This document shows, piece by piece, positions 29,911-40,418 of a stretch of 64,000 bases of DNA. Both the position numbers and the translations under genes were made by a program. Source of the DNA: Dehalococcoidales bacterium (lineage in GTDB: Bacteria; Chloroflexota; Dehalococcoidia; Lucifugimonadales; Lucifugimonadaceae). Each line of letters opens with the position of its first letter. Within the stretch, counting starts at the first letter, position 1. The notes beneath the pieces were generated by a model. The model was not told the origin of the DNA. It saw nothing but the letters and a program-made list of their open reading frames with translations, and searched no databases. Location: the NCBI GenBank assembly GCA_009937255.1, contig JAACCT010000015.1:1-64000 (forward strand). The letters are read 5' to 3'.

Positions 29911-30906
29911 ATGCAACAATATAATACTTTAATAAAAAAACTTTCGACTAAAGTTCTAGAAATACTTAATTCTTTAAATGAAAATCAATTGGAAAAAATC
30001 AAATTTCCTTTCGAAGATAATGAAAGATATATTTGGTATTACACTCCACATCCTCAAAATGGATTATTGATTTTTGATATGAAGCCTTATCAAAGAAAAT
30101 TATCATACGATTTATTAGAGCTTTCATATTCATCTAATGGTTATAAAACTGCTAAAGCAATTATTAATTTAGAAAGTATATTAGGAGATTATGAAGCTGC
30201 TCATTCTGATAGTTCTGAAGGAGGATCTGGACAGTGGGTTAGATCTACAGAAAGATACTGGTTGGCAATTTTTGGTCTGCCTAACTCTGAAAATAAACCT
30301 CGGGGATTTAGAATTGGTGGACACCATATCGGTTTAACTGTTAATGTCTTAGGAAATGATTTTTCTATGCATCCTCTTTTTTTTGGAGCAAATCCTGCTA
30401 AAGTTATTGATGGGCCAGATAAAGGTTTTAGAGCCTTAGCACCTGAAGAAGATCAAGCAAGAAAGCTAATTAATTCATTAAGTACAGAAAAACAGGCAAA
30501 AGCTATTATAACTCAAAATGCTCACTCTGATATTTTAACAGCTAATTATAGAACATTTGATCCCTCTAATTTTGACCAAGGATTAAAATTTACTGAAATG
30601 ACAGACACACAAAGAAAAGGTTTGATAGACCTAATAAATATTTATGTAAAAAGATTTAATTTGCCTTTTGCTAATTCATATCAAAAAAAAATTATGTCCA
30701 TAGGTTTTGAAAATACTAAATTTTCTTGGGCTGGATCAACTGAAATATCCCAAGGTCATTACTATACTATTAAACATGACTCTTTTTTAATAGAATATGA
30801 TAATGTCCAAAATGATGCTAATCACATTCATTCAGTACTTAGAGATTTCGATTCAGATTATGGAGAAGATATTTTAAGAAATCATTATCTTTCTAGTCAT
30901 TCCTAA
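29911..30906 (+). CDS. DUF3500-family protein
   Basis: WYYTPHPQNGLLIFDMKPYQRKLSYDLLE, YWLAIFGLP...PRGFRIGGHHIGLTVNV, HYYTIKHDSFLIEYDNVQNDANHIHSVLRDF. Confidence 0.75.
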   Translation: MQQYNTLIKKLSTKVLEILNSLNENQLEKIKFPFEDNERYIWYYTPHPQNGLLIFDMKPYQRKLSYDLLELSYSSNGYKTAKAIINLESILGDYEAAHSDSSEGGSGQWVRSTERYWLAIFGLPNSENKPRGFRIGGHHIGLTVNVLGNDFSMHPLFFGANPAKVIDGPDKGFRALAPEEDQARKLINSLSTEKQAKAIITQNAHSDILTANYRTFDPSNFDQGLKFTEMTDTQRKGLIDLINIYVKRFNLPFANSYQKKIMSIGFENTKFSWAGSTEISQGHYYTIKHDSFLIEYDNVQNDANHIHSVLRDFDSDYGEDILRNHYLSSHS

Positions 30907-32537
30907 GTCGATAAAATATTTATAATTTCACCTTTATCATTTAAGTCTATATCAAATGCATTTGGGTTACTTGGTAATCCTGGTAATGTGATTATATCGC
31001 CAGCTAAAGTAACAATTTGTTTTGCTCCCCCAAGTACTCTAACTTCCTTTATAGGTAATGTGTGACCTACCGGTGCTCCTCTAAGCTTAGGATTAGCTGA
31101 AACTGAAAGATGAGTTTTAGCCATACAGATTGGAAAATCCCATCCTTGAGATTCAAATAACCTTAGGGTTGTTCTTGTCATAGGGCTCCATGATACTTTA
31201 TCCGCTGAATAAATTTCTTTAGCAAGTTTTTCTACTTTATTTATAGGTGATTCTTTATTTTCATATAATAAATTAATACCTTTTTCATTTTCATCTAAAT
31301 TAGATATATAAGAAGCAAGGTCAATCATTCCTTCTCCTCCTTGAGAAAAACCATTAGCTTCAATAGCAACAGAATTATTTTCTTCACATATTTTTTTCAC
31401 TAAATTTATTTCTTCTTTTGTATCATTTGGGAATAGATTTATTGCTACGACTGATTTCAAACCATATTTTGAAACAATTCTTATTGCATTTATTAAGTTT
31501 TCTGAACCTTTAATAATTGCTTTATTATTTTTTCCCATCAAGTTTTTTATATCTACTCCACCATGCCATTTTAGGCCTCTAATTGTTGCAACTATTACTG
31601 CACAAAAAGGTTCTGGGCCTCCTTGCCTTACTTTGATATCCATGAATTTTTCGAAACCTAAATCTGCTCCAAAACCCGCTTCAGTTATAACAAAATCTGC
31701 AAATGTTGACGCTACTTGGTCTGCTAAAATTGATGAACAACCATGAGCTATATTTCCAAAAGGACCCATATGAACTATAGCTGGTTGACCTTCTACAGTT
31801 TGAGCTAAGTTTGGTTTTATTGCATCTTTAAGTAGTGCCATCATTGATCCAACAGCATTTATTTCTTTAGCTAAAACAGGTGTTTTATCTTTTTTCCATC
31901 CTACAACAATATTTCCAAGTCTTTCCCTTAAGTCTTTGTAAGAATCGGTTAAAGCTAATATAGCCATTATTTCTGAAGCTGCTGAAATATCAAACCCTGT
32001 TGATCTTATTGGAGAAGTTGTAGGACCACCAGTTCCTGAAATAACAGATCTCAATGATCTATCTTCAGCATCAGTTACTCTTCTCCAAGTAATATTTTCT
32101 GGATAAAAGTCTTTAATAATGTTTCTATAGACAGTATTATCTACCATTGCTGATAATAAATTATGTGCTGATTCCATAGCATGGAAATCACCATTAAAGT
32201 GAAGATTTATATCTACTGCTGGTTCCACAGTAGTTTTACCTCCACCAGTACCACCTCCTTTATGACCAAAAACTGGTCCTAGGGATGGCTGTCTTATAGT
32301 AAGCGCAACATTCTTATTTATTTTTCCTAATCCCTGTGTTAATCCAATTGCAGTTGTAGATTTACCTTCTCCAAGTGGTGTTGGTGTTATAGCTGTAACG
32401 ACAATAATTTTAGATTTTTTAGTTTTATTTATATTTTCAAGAGGTATTTTAGCCTTGAATTTCCCGTAAAATTCAAGAGATTTTGAATCTATACCAAATT
32501 CGTCTGCAATTTGCTCAATATGTTTTATTTTTTTCAT
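30903..32537 (-). CDS. fhs: Formate--tetrahydrofolate ligase
   Basis: TAITPTPLGEGKSTTAIGLTQGL, RQPSLGPVFGHKGGGTGGG, ICMAKTHLSVSANPKLRGAP. Confidence 0.96.
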   Translation of the reverse strand: MKKIKHIEQIADEFGIDSKSLEFYGKFKAKIPLENINKTKKSKIIVVTAITPTPLGEGKSTTAIGLTQGLGKINKNVALTIRQPSLGPVFGHKGGGTGGGKTTVEPAVDINLHFNGDFHAMESAHNLLSAMVDNTVYRNIIKDFYPENITWRRVTDAEDRSLRSVISGTGGPTTSPIRSTGFDISAASEIMAILALTDSYKDLRERLGNIVVGWKKDKTPVLAKEINAVGSMMALLKDAIKPNLAQTVEGQPAIVHMGPFGNIAHGCSSILADQVASTFADFVITEAGFGADLGFEKFMDIKVRQGGPEPFCAVIVATIRGLKWHGGVDIKNLMGKNNKAIIKGSENLINAIRIVSKYGLKSVVAINLFPNDTKEEINLVKKICEENNSVAIEANGFSQGGEGMIDLASYISNLDENEKGINLLYENKESPINKVEKLAKEIYSADKVSWSPMTRTTLRLFESQGWDFPICMAKTHLSVSANPKLRGAPVGHTLPIKEVRVLGGAKQIVTLAGDIITLPGLPSNPNAFDIDLNDKGEIINILST

Positions 32538-33772
32538 AGTTTATTTAATATTTTATTAGTTTTATTAGGGTTCTTAATTATAACTATCAGAAAACATGAC
32601 AGTGCGCATAGTAATGACATAACCAATAAGGAATAAAGATAAGTATTATATGTATCGTATAAGTATCCTACAATTACTGGTGCTGCCATCATTCCAATTC
32701 CCATAGGAAATGCATTAAGACCTAAGATTGTTCCATAATACTTTCCACCAAAAAAATCACCTCTAAAAGCATGAAAGATTGGAGTTCTCATTCCAAATCC
32801 AATGCCATAAATTATACAGAATATTATAACTAAGAAGTAACTGTTTGAATAAGCAAGTATTATTATTGCAAAGGATTGAATAATTAAAAAGATAGGAAGT
32901 AAAATTTTTTTATTATATATATCTCCAATTAATCCTCCAGCTATTTGCCCTAAAAAATTAAAAATAAACATTATGGGTAAAATTGTTCCAGCTTGAATTA
33001 CACTTAAATTTACACCATTTGTGTCAGTTAGATATAAAAAAATATGTGCTGAAATAGCACCAACAGAAATATTGGCAAAAAAATGAGAAAATGCAAGAAT
33101 CCAAAATGGCTGAGTTTTTAAAGCATTTTTAGGTGTCATGTCAGAATTAGCTATAACTTTAGGATTAGATTTAATTTTTTCTAATATTGAATAATCAGGT
33201 TTTTTTCTCATTATCATAGAAAGTATAGGTCCAGATATTAGAAAAATAATTCCTAAAATTACCATAGTTAAACGCCATCCATATTCTTCTATAGAAAAAA
33301 CCATAAATGGCATAAAAAATCCACCAATTGAACTTCCTCCAATAACCCAACTCATAGCAGTAGATCTTTTATGAGGCATCCAAACATTTACTGTTGCCAT
33401 AGATGGTACAAAACCTCCAATACTTACACCGATTGAAACGACAAGATAAGAAATATAATAAAAAAGAATAGAATTTATAGTACTTAACCAAAATAATCCT
33501 AAACTTGCGATAATGAATCCTAATATAATCATTTTCCACGCACCAAATTTATCACTTAAATAGCCCTCAATAGGACCTAATAAAGCACCCCCAAATCTTC
33601 CAAAGGAAGAAACACCTGAAACAATGGCTCTTGACCATCCAAATTCATCTTCTATAGCTTTAAAAATTATGCTTCCACCAGTAAAAGTTGGAATACTTGA
33701 TATTAAGGTATTCATAGCACCAGCAATACTAACCCACCACCCATAATATATTTTTTTTACTTTTAAGATCAT
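32534..33772 (-). CDS. MFS transporter (OFA/MCT-like)
   Basis: IYYGWWVSIAGAMNTLIS, EFGWSRAIVSGVSSFGRFGGALLGPIEGYLSDKFG. Confidence 0.87.
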   Translation of the reverse strand: MILKVKKIYYGWWVSIAGAMNTLISSIPTFTGGSIIFKAIEDEFGWSRAIVSGVSSFGRFGGALLGPIEGYLSDKFGAWKMIILGFIIASLGLFWLSTINSILFYYISYLVVSIGVSIGGFVPSMATVNVWMPHKRSTAMSWVIGGSSIGGFFMPFMVFSIEEYGWRLTMVILGIIFLISGPILSMIMRKKPDYSILEKIKSNPKVIANSDMTPKNALKTQPFWILAFSHFFANISVGAISAHIFLYLTDTNGVNLSVIQAGTILPIMFIFNFLGQIAGGLIGDIYNKKILLPIFLIIQSFAIIILAYSNSYFLVIIFCIIYGIGFGMRTPIFHAFRGDFFGGKYYGTILGLNAFPMGIGMMAAPVIVGYLYDTYNTYLYSLLVMSLLCALSCFLIVIIKNPNKTNKILNKL

Positions 33773-33778
33773 TGTTTT

Positions 33779-33827
33779 CCGTGTACACGGTAAAAGGTAC
33801 CTATTTACAGGTAAACGTTACCGTGTA
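33779..33827. promoter_or_regulatory. Nested palindromes between gpmA stop and MFS start
   Basis: CCGTGTACACGG (33779-33790), AGGTACCT (33795-33802), TTTAC-AG-GTAAA (33804-33815), outer arms TACACGGTAA (33784-33793)/TTACCGTGTA (33818-33827). Confidence 0.65.
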
Positions 33828-33830
33828 AAT

Positions 33831-34505
33831 TTATTTTCTTTTGAATTTTTTATGACTATATGTATAAAAAATGGGCTTTCCAGTTGCCACTTCAATTTTA
33901 TTTATATCAAAATCTGAAATATTTTCGAAGATTTTAATCATTGCTCTAATGCTATTACCATGTGCTGCAATTAAAATATTTTTTCCACTGTCTAATTTTG
34001 AATATAGAATTTCTTTACAAAAGCCTTCGACTCTTACTAGGGTGTCTTTTAATGATTCACCTCTTGGAAAGTCACTATCTTTTATATTTTCAAAAATCGG
34101 TAGTGATTTATCACTATTCCATTTGTTCTCATTTAATAAGGGAGGTTTTGTTAAATAGTCTCTTCTCCACTTAAATACCTGTTTTTCCCCATATTTTTTT
34201 GAAGTTTCTTTTTTATTTAAACCTTGTAAATCACCATAATGTCTCTCATTAATTCTCCATTCTTTTTCAATAGCAATATCTTTAATCTTTATTTCTTCAA
34301 GAATTATTTTTGCAGTATTATATGCTCTTGAAAAAATTGAGCTGTAAACTAAATCGATTTTTATTTCTTTCAATTTTATATCCTGAGCTGCAGATTTTGC
34401 TTCAGATATGCCTTCTTGTGCTAGATCTATGTCCGTCCATCCAGTAAATCTATTTTCTTTATTCCAGTGACTTTTACCATGTCTAACCAAAATTAATGAT
34501 GCCAA
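33831..34505 (-). CDS. gpmA: 2,3-bisphosphoglycerate-dependent phosphoglycerate mutase
   Basis: LILVRHGKSHWNKENRFTGWTDIDLAQEG, INERHYGDLQGLNK, RGESLKDT, AHGNSIRAMIK. Confidence 0.93.
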   Translation of the reverse strand: MASLILVRHGKSHWNKENRFTGWTDIDLAQEGISEAKSAAQDIKLKEIKIDLVYSSIFSRAYNTAKIILEEIKIKDIAIEKEWRINERHYGDLQGLNKKETSKKYGEKQVFKWRRDYLTKPPLLNENKWNSDKSLPIFENIKDSDFPRGESLKDTLVRVEGFCKEILYSKLDSGKNILIAAHGNSIRAMIKIFENISDFDINKIEVATGKPIFYTYSHKKFKRK

Positions 34506-34532
34506 ATAAAATCCTTAGTTGATAATTATTAA

Positions 34533-35075
34533 TTAATTATTAATCATAAGTTTTAGTTTGTCATCGGCTAAAATAGTTTTTATTTCTTCTAATTTTTCAA
34601 ATGACTCGAATAATTCTAAAGAATTAATATAATTTGTTTGAGGAATATAATCTTTTGACTCTTCATAACACTTTTGTTCGTAGTCAGTCATTATTTGAAA
34701 TAAAGTCCTTTTACAAGGTTTCATCTCAAAAAAATCTACAGATAAATTATTAGTATCAAAATATATTATTGTTATTGGAATGAATGTCTTAAGCATCCAA
34801 AAACTAGATTTTTGCTCATTTTTATAACTAAAGAGCATTCCGTCTATAACTTCTGAGTCTCTTATACACATTAAACCTCTTTGATGCTCAATATTAGATT
34901 TTCCATGATAAACATTTATATTAACTGAACTCGAATTATTACTCAAAGTAATATTTGTGGTTTCATATTTTAAATCTTCTGATGAACAATTGTAATAATT
35001 ATCTCTAATTTGGTCACATGCTATTAGTAATATCAATAAAGAAAGAAAAATTATACTAATTAACTTATTCTTCAT
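34533..35075 (-). CDS. DUF192-family lipoprotein
   Basis: Lipobox LLIAC; RGLMCIRDSEVIDGMLFSYKNEQKSSFWMLKTFIPITIIYFD matches DUF192 pattern. Confidence 0.75.
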   Translation of the reverse strand: MKNKLISIIFLSLLILLIACDQIRDNYYNCSSEDLKYETTNITLSNNSSSVNINVYHGKSNIEHQRGLMCIRDSEVIDGMLFSYKNEQKSSFWMLKTFIPITIIYFDTNNLSVDFFEMKPCKRTLFQIMTDYEQKCYEESKDYIPQTNYINSLELFESFEKLEEIKTILADDKLKLMINN

Positions 35076-35985
35076 CTAGTAGTTGTTTAACTTTTCGAGG
35101 AATTTCAAATTTAATTTCTTCATCAATGTCATGAAACCGTATAACTTTATTTGGATTAAGTTTCTTCACAATTTCATATACTAAATTTTCTGGAGTAGAT
35201 GCTCCTGAAGTTAAGCCTAATTTTTTTATACCAGTTAACCAATTTGGATTTATTTCATCATAAGAATTTATAAGATAAGAGTTTGTACCTGATTGTATAG
35301 ATACATCTCTTAATCTATTACAGTTAGAAGAATTAGATGCTCCAACTACTAATATTAAATCAACTTTACTTGCAAGTTTTACTGTAACTTCTTGTCTATT
35401 AGTTGTGGCGTAGCATATATCATTACGAATCTTTGCATTTGGATATACTTTTTTTATTTTTTCTACTGTATTTTCTGTATCTCTTACTGATAATGTTGTC
35501 TGAGATAGAACTACAACATCACTATCTTTTTTTGCATTATTTAACAAATTGAAACTTTCTCTATCATCAATTATTTGCATATCTGCTTGACCAGAGGTTC
35601 CTATAACTTCTTGGTGTCCTTTATGACCTACTAAGATTATATTTTTACCTTCTCTTGAATATTTTTTTGCTTCATTGTGTACTTTTGTCACCAATGGGCA
35701 AGTAGCATCTATAACTCTTAAGTTTTTTTCTTTTGCTAATTTATAATCTTCAGGGGGTGATCCATGAGCCGAAAAAACAACAGTAGAATTATTTGGCACA
35801 TCACTGACATTATCTACAGTTATAGCTCCCATTTCTTCTACTTCAGAAACTACAACTGGGTTATGTACGATTTGATGCTTTACATATACAGGTGAACCAT
35901 ATTTTTTTAAAGCTATTTCCACTAGGTCTATAGCTAGAACTACACCTGCACAAAATCCTCTTGGGCTTGCTAAATAAATATCCAT
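35065..35985 (-). CDS. ispH: 4-hydroxy-3-methylbut-2-enyl diphosphate reductase
   Basis: ASPRGFCAGVVLAIDLVE, FSAHGSPPE, DATCPLVTKVH, GHKGHQEVIGT, LTSGASTPE. Confidence 0.95.
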   Translation of the reverse strand: MDIYLASPRGFCAGVVLAIDLVEIALKKYGSPVYVKHQIVHNPVVVSEVEEMGAITVDNVSDVPNNSTVVFSAHGSPPEDYKLAKEKNLRVIDATCPLVTKVHNEAKKYSREGKNIILVGHKGHQEVIGTSGQADMQIIDDRESFNLLNNAKKDSDVVVLSQTTLSVRDTENTVEKIKKVYPNAKIRNDICYATTNRQEVTVKLASKVDLILVVGASNSSNCNRLRDVSIQSGTNSYLINSYDEINPNWLTGIKKLGLTSGASTPENLVYEIVKKLNPNKVIRFHDIDEEIKFEIPRKVKQLLDEE

Positions 35986-36105
35986 AAATTTAAACTTTAT
36001 AAATAAATTATAAACTTTTTTTTTTTTAGATTATATAAATATGATTTTTTTTACCCTTTTATTATTCTCAAAACTTATTATTTTTATGTTTTTTTTTGAT
36101 AAATT

Positions 36106-37077
36106 ATGAATAAGAGATTAAATATGACAAATAAAAATTTACAAAAAGACCCTTTAATAATAAGTGGGAATGCTCACAATGATTTGGCAAAAGATATTGC
36201 TAAATATATGGGGCAAAATCTAACTAGATCTGAAGTGTTTAAATTTATTAACGATAATACGTTTGTAAGAATACTTGAAAATGTTCGAGAAAGAGATGTT
36301 TTTATTATTCAACCTACTGCTTTTCCTGTAAATGATCATATTATGGAATTACTAATAATGATAGATGCAGCTAAAAGAGCTTCAGCAGGTAGAATAACTG
36401 CAGTTATTCCATATTATTCCTATGCTCGGACAGATAAAAAAGATCAACCTAGAGTTCCTATTACAGGAAAGCTTATTGCGGACCTAATCACTACTGCAGG
36501 AGCAGACAGAGTTATGCTTATGGACTTACATGCAGGACAAGTGCAAGGTTTTTTTTCTGCAACAGTTGATGAATTGACTGCTTTGCCTATTTTAGCTAGG
36601 TATTTTATAGATAAAAAACTAGATGACTTAGTTGTTGTTTCACCAGATATAGGTGGTACAAAGAGAGCTAGAGACTTTGCAAATAAACTTGGAGCTCCTT
36701 TAGCAATTATTGAAAAACGAAGAATTGGTAATAAAGATAAAGTTGAAACTTTAAATATTATTGGAGATGTTAAAGATAGATCTGCTGTTTTATTTGATGA
36801 TGAAATTAATACGGGTGGAACTATGACAGCTGGATCTAAATTATTAAAAAATAATGGAGTTAAGGATGTTTATGTAGCAGCTACACATGGTGTTTTTCCT
36901 GAAAAGTCAATTGAAACCATTGTTAATTCAAAAGAAATTAAAGAAGTTGTAGTAACTAATAGTCTTCCAATAAACTATATAAGTGACAAACTAAAAATAT
37001 TATCAATTTCTGAACTTTTTGGTGAAGCTATAAAAAGAACAAATAGAGGAGATTCTGTTGGAGCTCTGTTTCTTTAG
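36106..37077 (+). CDS. prs: Ribose-phosphate pyrophosphokinase
   Basis: RVMLMDLHAGQVQGFF, VVVSPDIGGTKRARDFANKLGAPLAIIEKRR, FDDEINTGGTM. Alternative ATG at 36124. Confidence 0.95.
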   Translation: MNKRLNMTNKNLQKDPLIISGNAHNDLAKDIAKYMGQNLTRSEVFKFINDNTFVRILENVRERDVFIIQPTAFPVNDHIMELLIMIDAAKRASAGRITAVIPYYSYARTDKKDQPRVPITGKLIADLITTAGADRVMLMDLHAGQVQGFFSATVDELTALPILARYFIDKKLDDLVVVSPDIGGTKRARDFANKLGAPLAIIEKRRIGNKDKVETLNIIGDVKDRSAVLFDDEINTGGTMTAGSKLLKNNGVKDVYVAATHGVFPEKSIETIVNSKEIKEVVVTNSLPINYISDKLKILSISELFGEAIKRTNRGDSVGALFL

Positions 37078-37080
37078 TCT

Positions 37081-39684
37081 ATGTTTAATATTCTAAAAAA
37101 AATTATAGGTAATTCTAATGAAGATGAGGTTAAAGCTCTATATAAAACTGTAGAAAAAATCAATTCTTTAGAATCTTTCTATGAAAATTTATCAGATGAT
37201 GACTTAAAAGAACAGACGAGTATATTAAGAAATAAATATCTATCTAAAAATTCATTAGATTTAATTTTAGAAGAAGCTTTTGCTGTTGTTAGAGAAGCTT
37301 CAAGAAGATGTTTAGGAATGCGCCACTTTGATGTTCAATTAATAGGTGGTATTTGCCTTCATCAAGGTAAAATTGCTGAGATGCGGACTGGAGAAGGTAA
37401 AACGTTGATAGCTACTTTAGCTGCTTACTTAAACACCTTATCTGGAAATGATGTTCATGTAGTTACTGTAAATGATTATTTAGCTAAAAGAGATGCAGAA
37501 TGGATGGGTAAGCTTTATAAATTTTTAGGTTTATCTGTTGGTTGTATTCAAAATAGTGGTTCTATGATTCTAGAAAAAAATCAAAAATCTGAATCACTTG
37601 AACTTATAAAAGTTGAAAGAGATAAAGCTTATAATTCTAATATAGTTTATGGAACTAATAATGAATTTGGTTTTGATTATCTTAGAGATAATATGGCGCA
37701 AAATAAATCAGAAAAAGTTCAAAAAAATCTTACTTTTGCTATTGTGGATGAAGTAGATAATATTCTTATTGATGAAGCAAGAACTCCACTAATTATTTCT
37801 GGTCCTGCTCCTGATGAAACTCAAGATTATAAAAAGTTTTCAAAAATAGCATCTAAATTAAATTTAGAACAAGACTATCAAATAGACTCGAAAAGACAAT
37901 CTGTTGCACTCACAGAAAATGGAATTAATAAAGTTGAAAAAGATCTTAATATTGAGAACTTATACTCCGAAAATAATCAAATATGTTCTCATCTTCTAGA
38001 AAACTCTATCAAGGCAAATAATTTTTATATAAAAGATGAACAATATGTTGTTAGAGACTCTGAAATAATCATAGTAGATGAATTTACTGGAAGATTAATG
38101 GAAGGTAGAAGATATTCTGATGGATTACACCAAGCTATAGAAGCCAAAGAGTCAGTTTCTATAAATAGAGAGTCTGTAACCTATGCAACTATAACCTTAC
38201 AAAATTATTTTAGACTTTATAAAAAACTGTCTGGAATGACAGGAACTGCAGCTACAGAAGCAGAAGAATTTAAAAAGATATATAATTTGGAAGTTCTTGA
38301 AATTCCTACTAATAAACCATCTATGAGAGATGATTTAGTTGATCAGATATATATGACAGAAGAATCAAAATGGAATGCTGTTTCTCAAAAAATAAAATCA
38401 TTAAATGAAAAAGGAACTCCTGTATTAGTTGGTACTACGACAATAGAAAAATCTGAATATCTATCAAAACTATTGAAATCAAAAGGTTTAAAATGTAACG
38501 TTTTGAATGCTAAGCAGCATGAATCTGAAGCATCTATAATTTCAGAAGCTGGAGCACCATTTTCTATTACAGTATCAACAAATATGGCAGGTCGAGGAAC
38601 AGATATTATTTTGGGAGGGAACCCTGAAAATTACTCTAATGAAACTGACTGGGAAAAAAATCATGATCTAGTTATTTCTTCTGGAGGATTACATGTAATT
38701 GGCACTGAAAGACACGAATCAAGGCGTATAGATAATCAATTAAGAGGAAGATCAGGTCGTCAAGGTGATCCAGGAACTACTCAATTTTTTATTTCAACTG
38801 ATGATAGTTTAGTTAAAAGATTTGGTGGTGACCGTATTAAATCAGCCATGACTATGTTTAAATGGGATGAAAGCGAAGCAGTTGAAAATAAAATGATTTC
38901 TCGATCAATTGAATCAGCTCAGACTAAAGTAGAAGCATATCATTTTGAAATCAGGAAAACATTGGTTGATTATGATGATGTAATGAATACTCAGAGAGAT
39001 GTTATTTACAAAATAAGAAATAAGGGTTTATTTAGTTTAGATTTAGAAGAAGATATTTTTAATTATTTGGAAGAAGAAATTAATAATTTTTTTGATCAAT
39101 CTGAAGGAATTTATGAAAAGGATGAAGGCAATATAAATAAAATTTCATTTTTAAGAAATTTTTTCCCAGAAGAATACTTAAGTTCTTTATCTAATCTTGA
39201 AGAATTTGATAAAGATTTATTAATCAAGGATGCAAAAAAAATATATGATGAAAGAACAAATAATCTTACCAAAGAAATTTCAAATAGGCTTGATAGTCAA
39301 ATTTTTGTTCATGCAGTAGATTCAAAATGGGTGGAACATCTAACAGTAATGGACAATATGAGGCAGTCTATAGGCTTAGAAGCTGTGGGTCAGAGAAATC
39401 CCTTGATTCAGTATAAAAAAATGGGATTTGAAATGTTTGCTATATTAATTCAAGGTGTTAAGTCTCAAATAGTAAGTGATGCAATTAGAATTAGTTCTAT
39501 ACAAAATAGAAATAATGAAAAAAAATATACAGAAGAAAAAAAGAATTTTAACTTTGAGCAAACTAGACAAAATATGTCATCTGCCTCTATTAATTCAAAT
39601 AATAATCAAAATTCAAACCTTTCAAGAAAAGAAAGAAGAAGAATAGAGAGACTAAATAAAAAGAACGATAAAAAAAGAATATGA
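37081..39684 (+). CDS. secA: Preprotein translocase ATPase SecA
   Basis: EMRTGEGKTLIATLAAYLN, VNDYLAKRDAEWMG, YGTNNEFGFDYLRDNMA, STNMAGRGTDIILGGN, RIDNQLRGRSGRQGDPG. Confidence 0.96.
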   Translation: MFNILKKIIGNSNEDEVKALYKTVEKINSLESFYENLSDDDLKEQTSILRNKYLSKNSLDLILEEAFAVVREASRRCLGMRHFDVQLIGGICLHQGKIAEMRTGEGKTLIATLAAYLNTLSGNDVHVVTVNDYLAKRDAEWMGKLYKFLGLSVGCIQNSGSMILEKNQKSESLELIKVERDKAYNSNIVYGTNNEFGFDYLRDNMAQNKSEKVQKNLTFAIVDEVDNILIDEARTPLIISGPAPDETQDYKKFSKIASKLNLEQDYQIDSKRQSVALTENGINKVEKDLNIENLYSENNQICSHLLENSIKANNFYIKDEQYVVRDSEIIIVDEFTGRLMEGRRYSDGLHQAIEAKESVSINRESVTYATITLQNYFRLYKKLSGMTGTAATEAEEFKKIYNLEVLEIPTNKPSMRDDLVDQIYMTEESKWNAVSQKIKSLNEKGTPVLVGTTTIEKSEYLSKLLKSKGLKCNVLNAKQHESEASIISEAGAPFSITVSTNMAGRGTDIILGGNPENYSNETDWEKNHDLVISSGGLHVIGTERHESRRIDNQLRGRSGRQGDPGTTQFFISTDDSLVKRFGGDRIKSAMTMFKWDESEAVENKMISRSIESAQTKVEAYHFEIRKTLVDYDDVMNTQRDVIYKIRNKGLFSLDLEEDIFNYLEEEINNFFDQSEGIYEKDEGNINKISFLRNFFPEEYLSSLSNLEEFDKDLLIKDAKKIYDERTNNLTKEISNRLDSQIFVHAVDSKWVEHLTVMDNMRQSIGLEAVGQRNPLIQYKKMGFEMFAILIQGVKSQIVSDAIRISSIQNRNNEKKYTEEKKNFNFEQTRQNMSSASINSNNNQNSNLSRKERRRIERLNKKNDKKRI

Positions 39685-39691
39685 TCTTACA

Positions 39692-40399
39692 ATGCAAATA
39701 ATTACGAATGAAGAAAAGAAAATTATAGATCAATATTCAAATATAGATTCATCTAATTTTAGAACACAGATTTTAAGTATTATTAAAAATTGGAAAATTG
39801 ATGTTAATCGAAAATATGATTTTATTGTTAATAATGAAGCTTTTAACTGGAAAAAGTTAGCGGTTTACATAATTGATAACTTAAAGCTGGATGGAGAAAT
39901 GTATGATTTGGCTATAAATTGGGTTTTAAAACCTCATTTATTTGCAACATTATCTGAAAATAATTTTAAGAATTTAATTGGATTTGAAAAATATACTTCA
40001 CATTTATCATATTTATACGGAATAATTATTGAAAGATGTCTAATAACTTTTGTTGAACAGGAATTACATAAAAGACAAATATCTTATGGTAACTTTTTAA
40101 AATTTAAAAAAGACGATGCTTTTTTAAAAATATATGGATATTCATTTGACGAAATGTTTAAAGAATTTATAAGAAATAATGAAAACAAAACAAATAACTT
40201 TTATGAAACTGATGATGAAAATTTTACTTACTGGTGTTTTAAAAAAAGAGTAGAAGTATCTGAACCATCAAAACTTGCGTCTGATACAAAAAAAGGAACA
40301 ATGTTCTTATATAAATTATTAGAATCAGAATCAAAAAGAATTAATTTATCCAAATCTACTAAAACTTCAACTAAAAATAAAGTTGATTTTGTTTTTTGA
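39692..40399 (+). CDS. Hypothetical protein between secA and valS
   Basis: 235-aa ORF in co-directional operon; no family recognised. Confidence 0.6.
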   Translation: MQIITNEEKKIIDQYSNIDSSNFRTQILSIIKNWKIDVNRKYDFIVNNEAFNWKKLAVYIIDNLKLDGEMYDLAINWVLKPHLFATLSENNFKNLIGFEKYTSHLSYLYGIIIERCLITFVEQELHKRQISYGNFLKFKKDDAFLKIYGYSFDEMFKEFIRNNENKTNNFYETDDENFTYWCFKKRVEVSEPSKLASDTKKGTMFLYKLLESESKRINLSKSTKTSTKNKVDFVF

Positions 40400-40418
40400 T
40401 AATTAGAGAATATAACTT

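Noticed and set aside
36000-36105. Long T-tracts between ispH and prs as a structured element
   Set aside because: Homopolymer-rich divergent promoter region without clear stem-loops.
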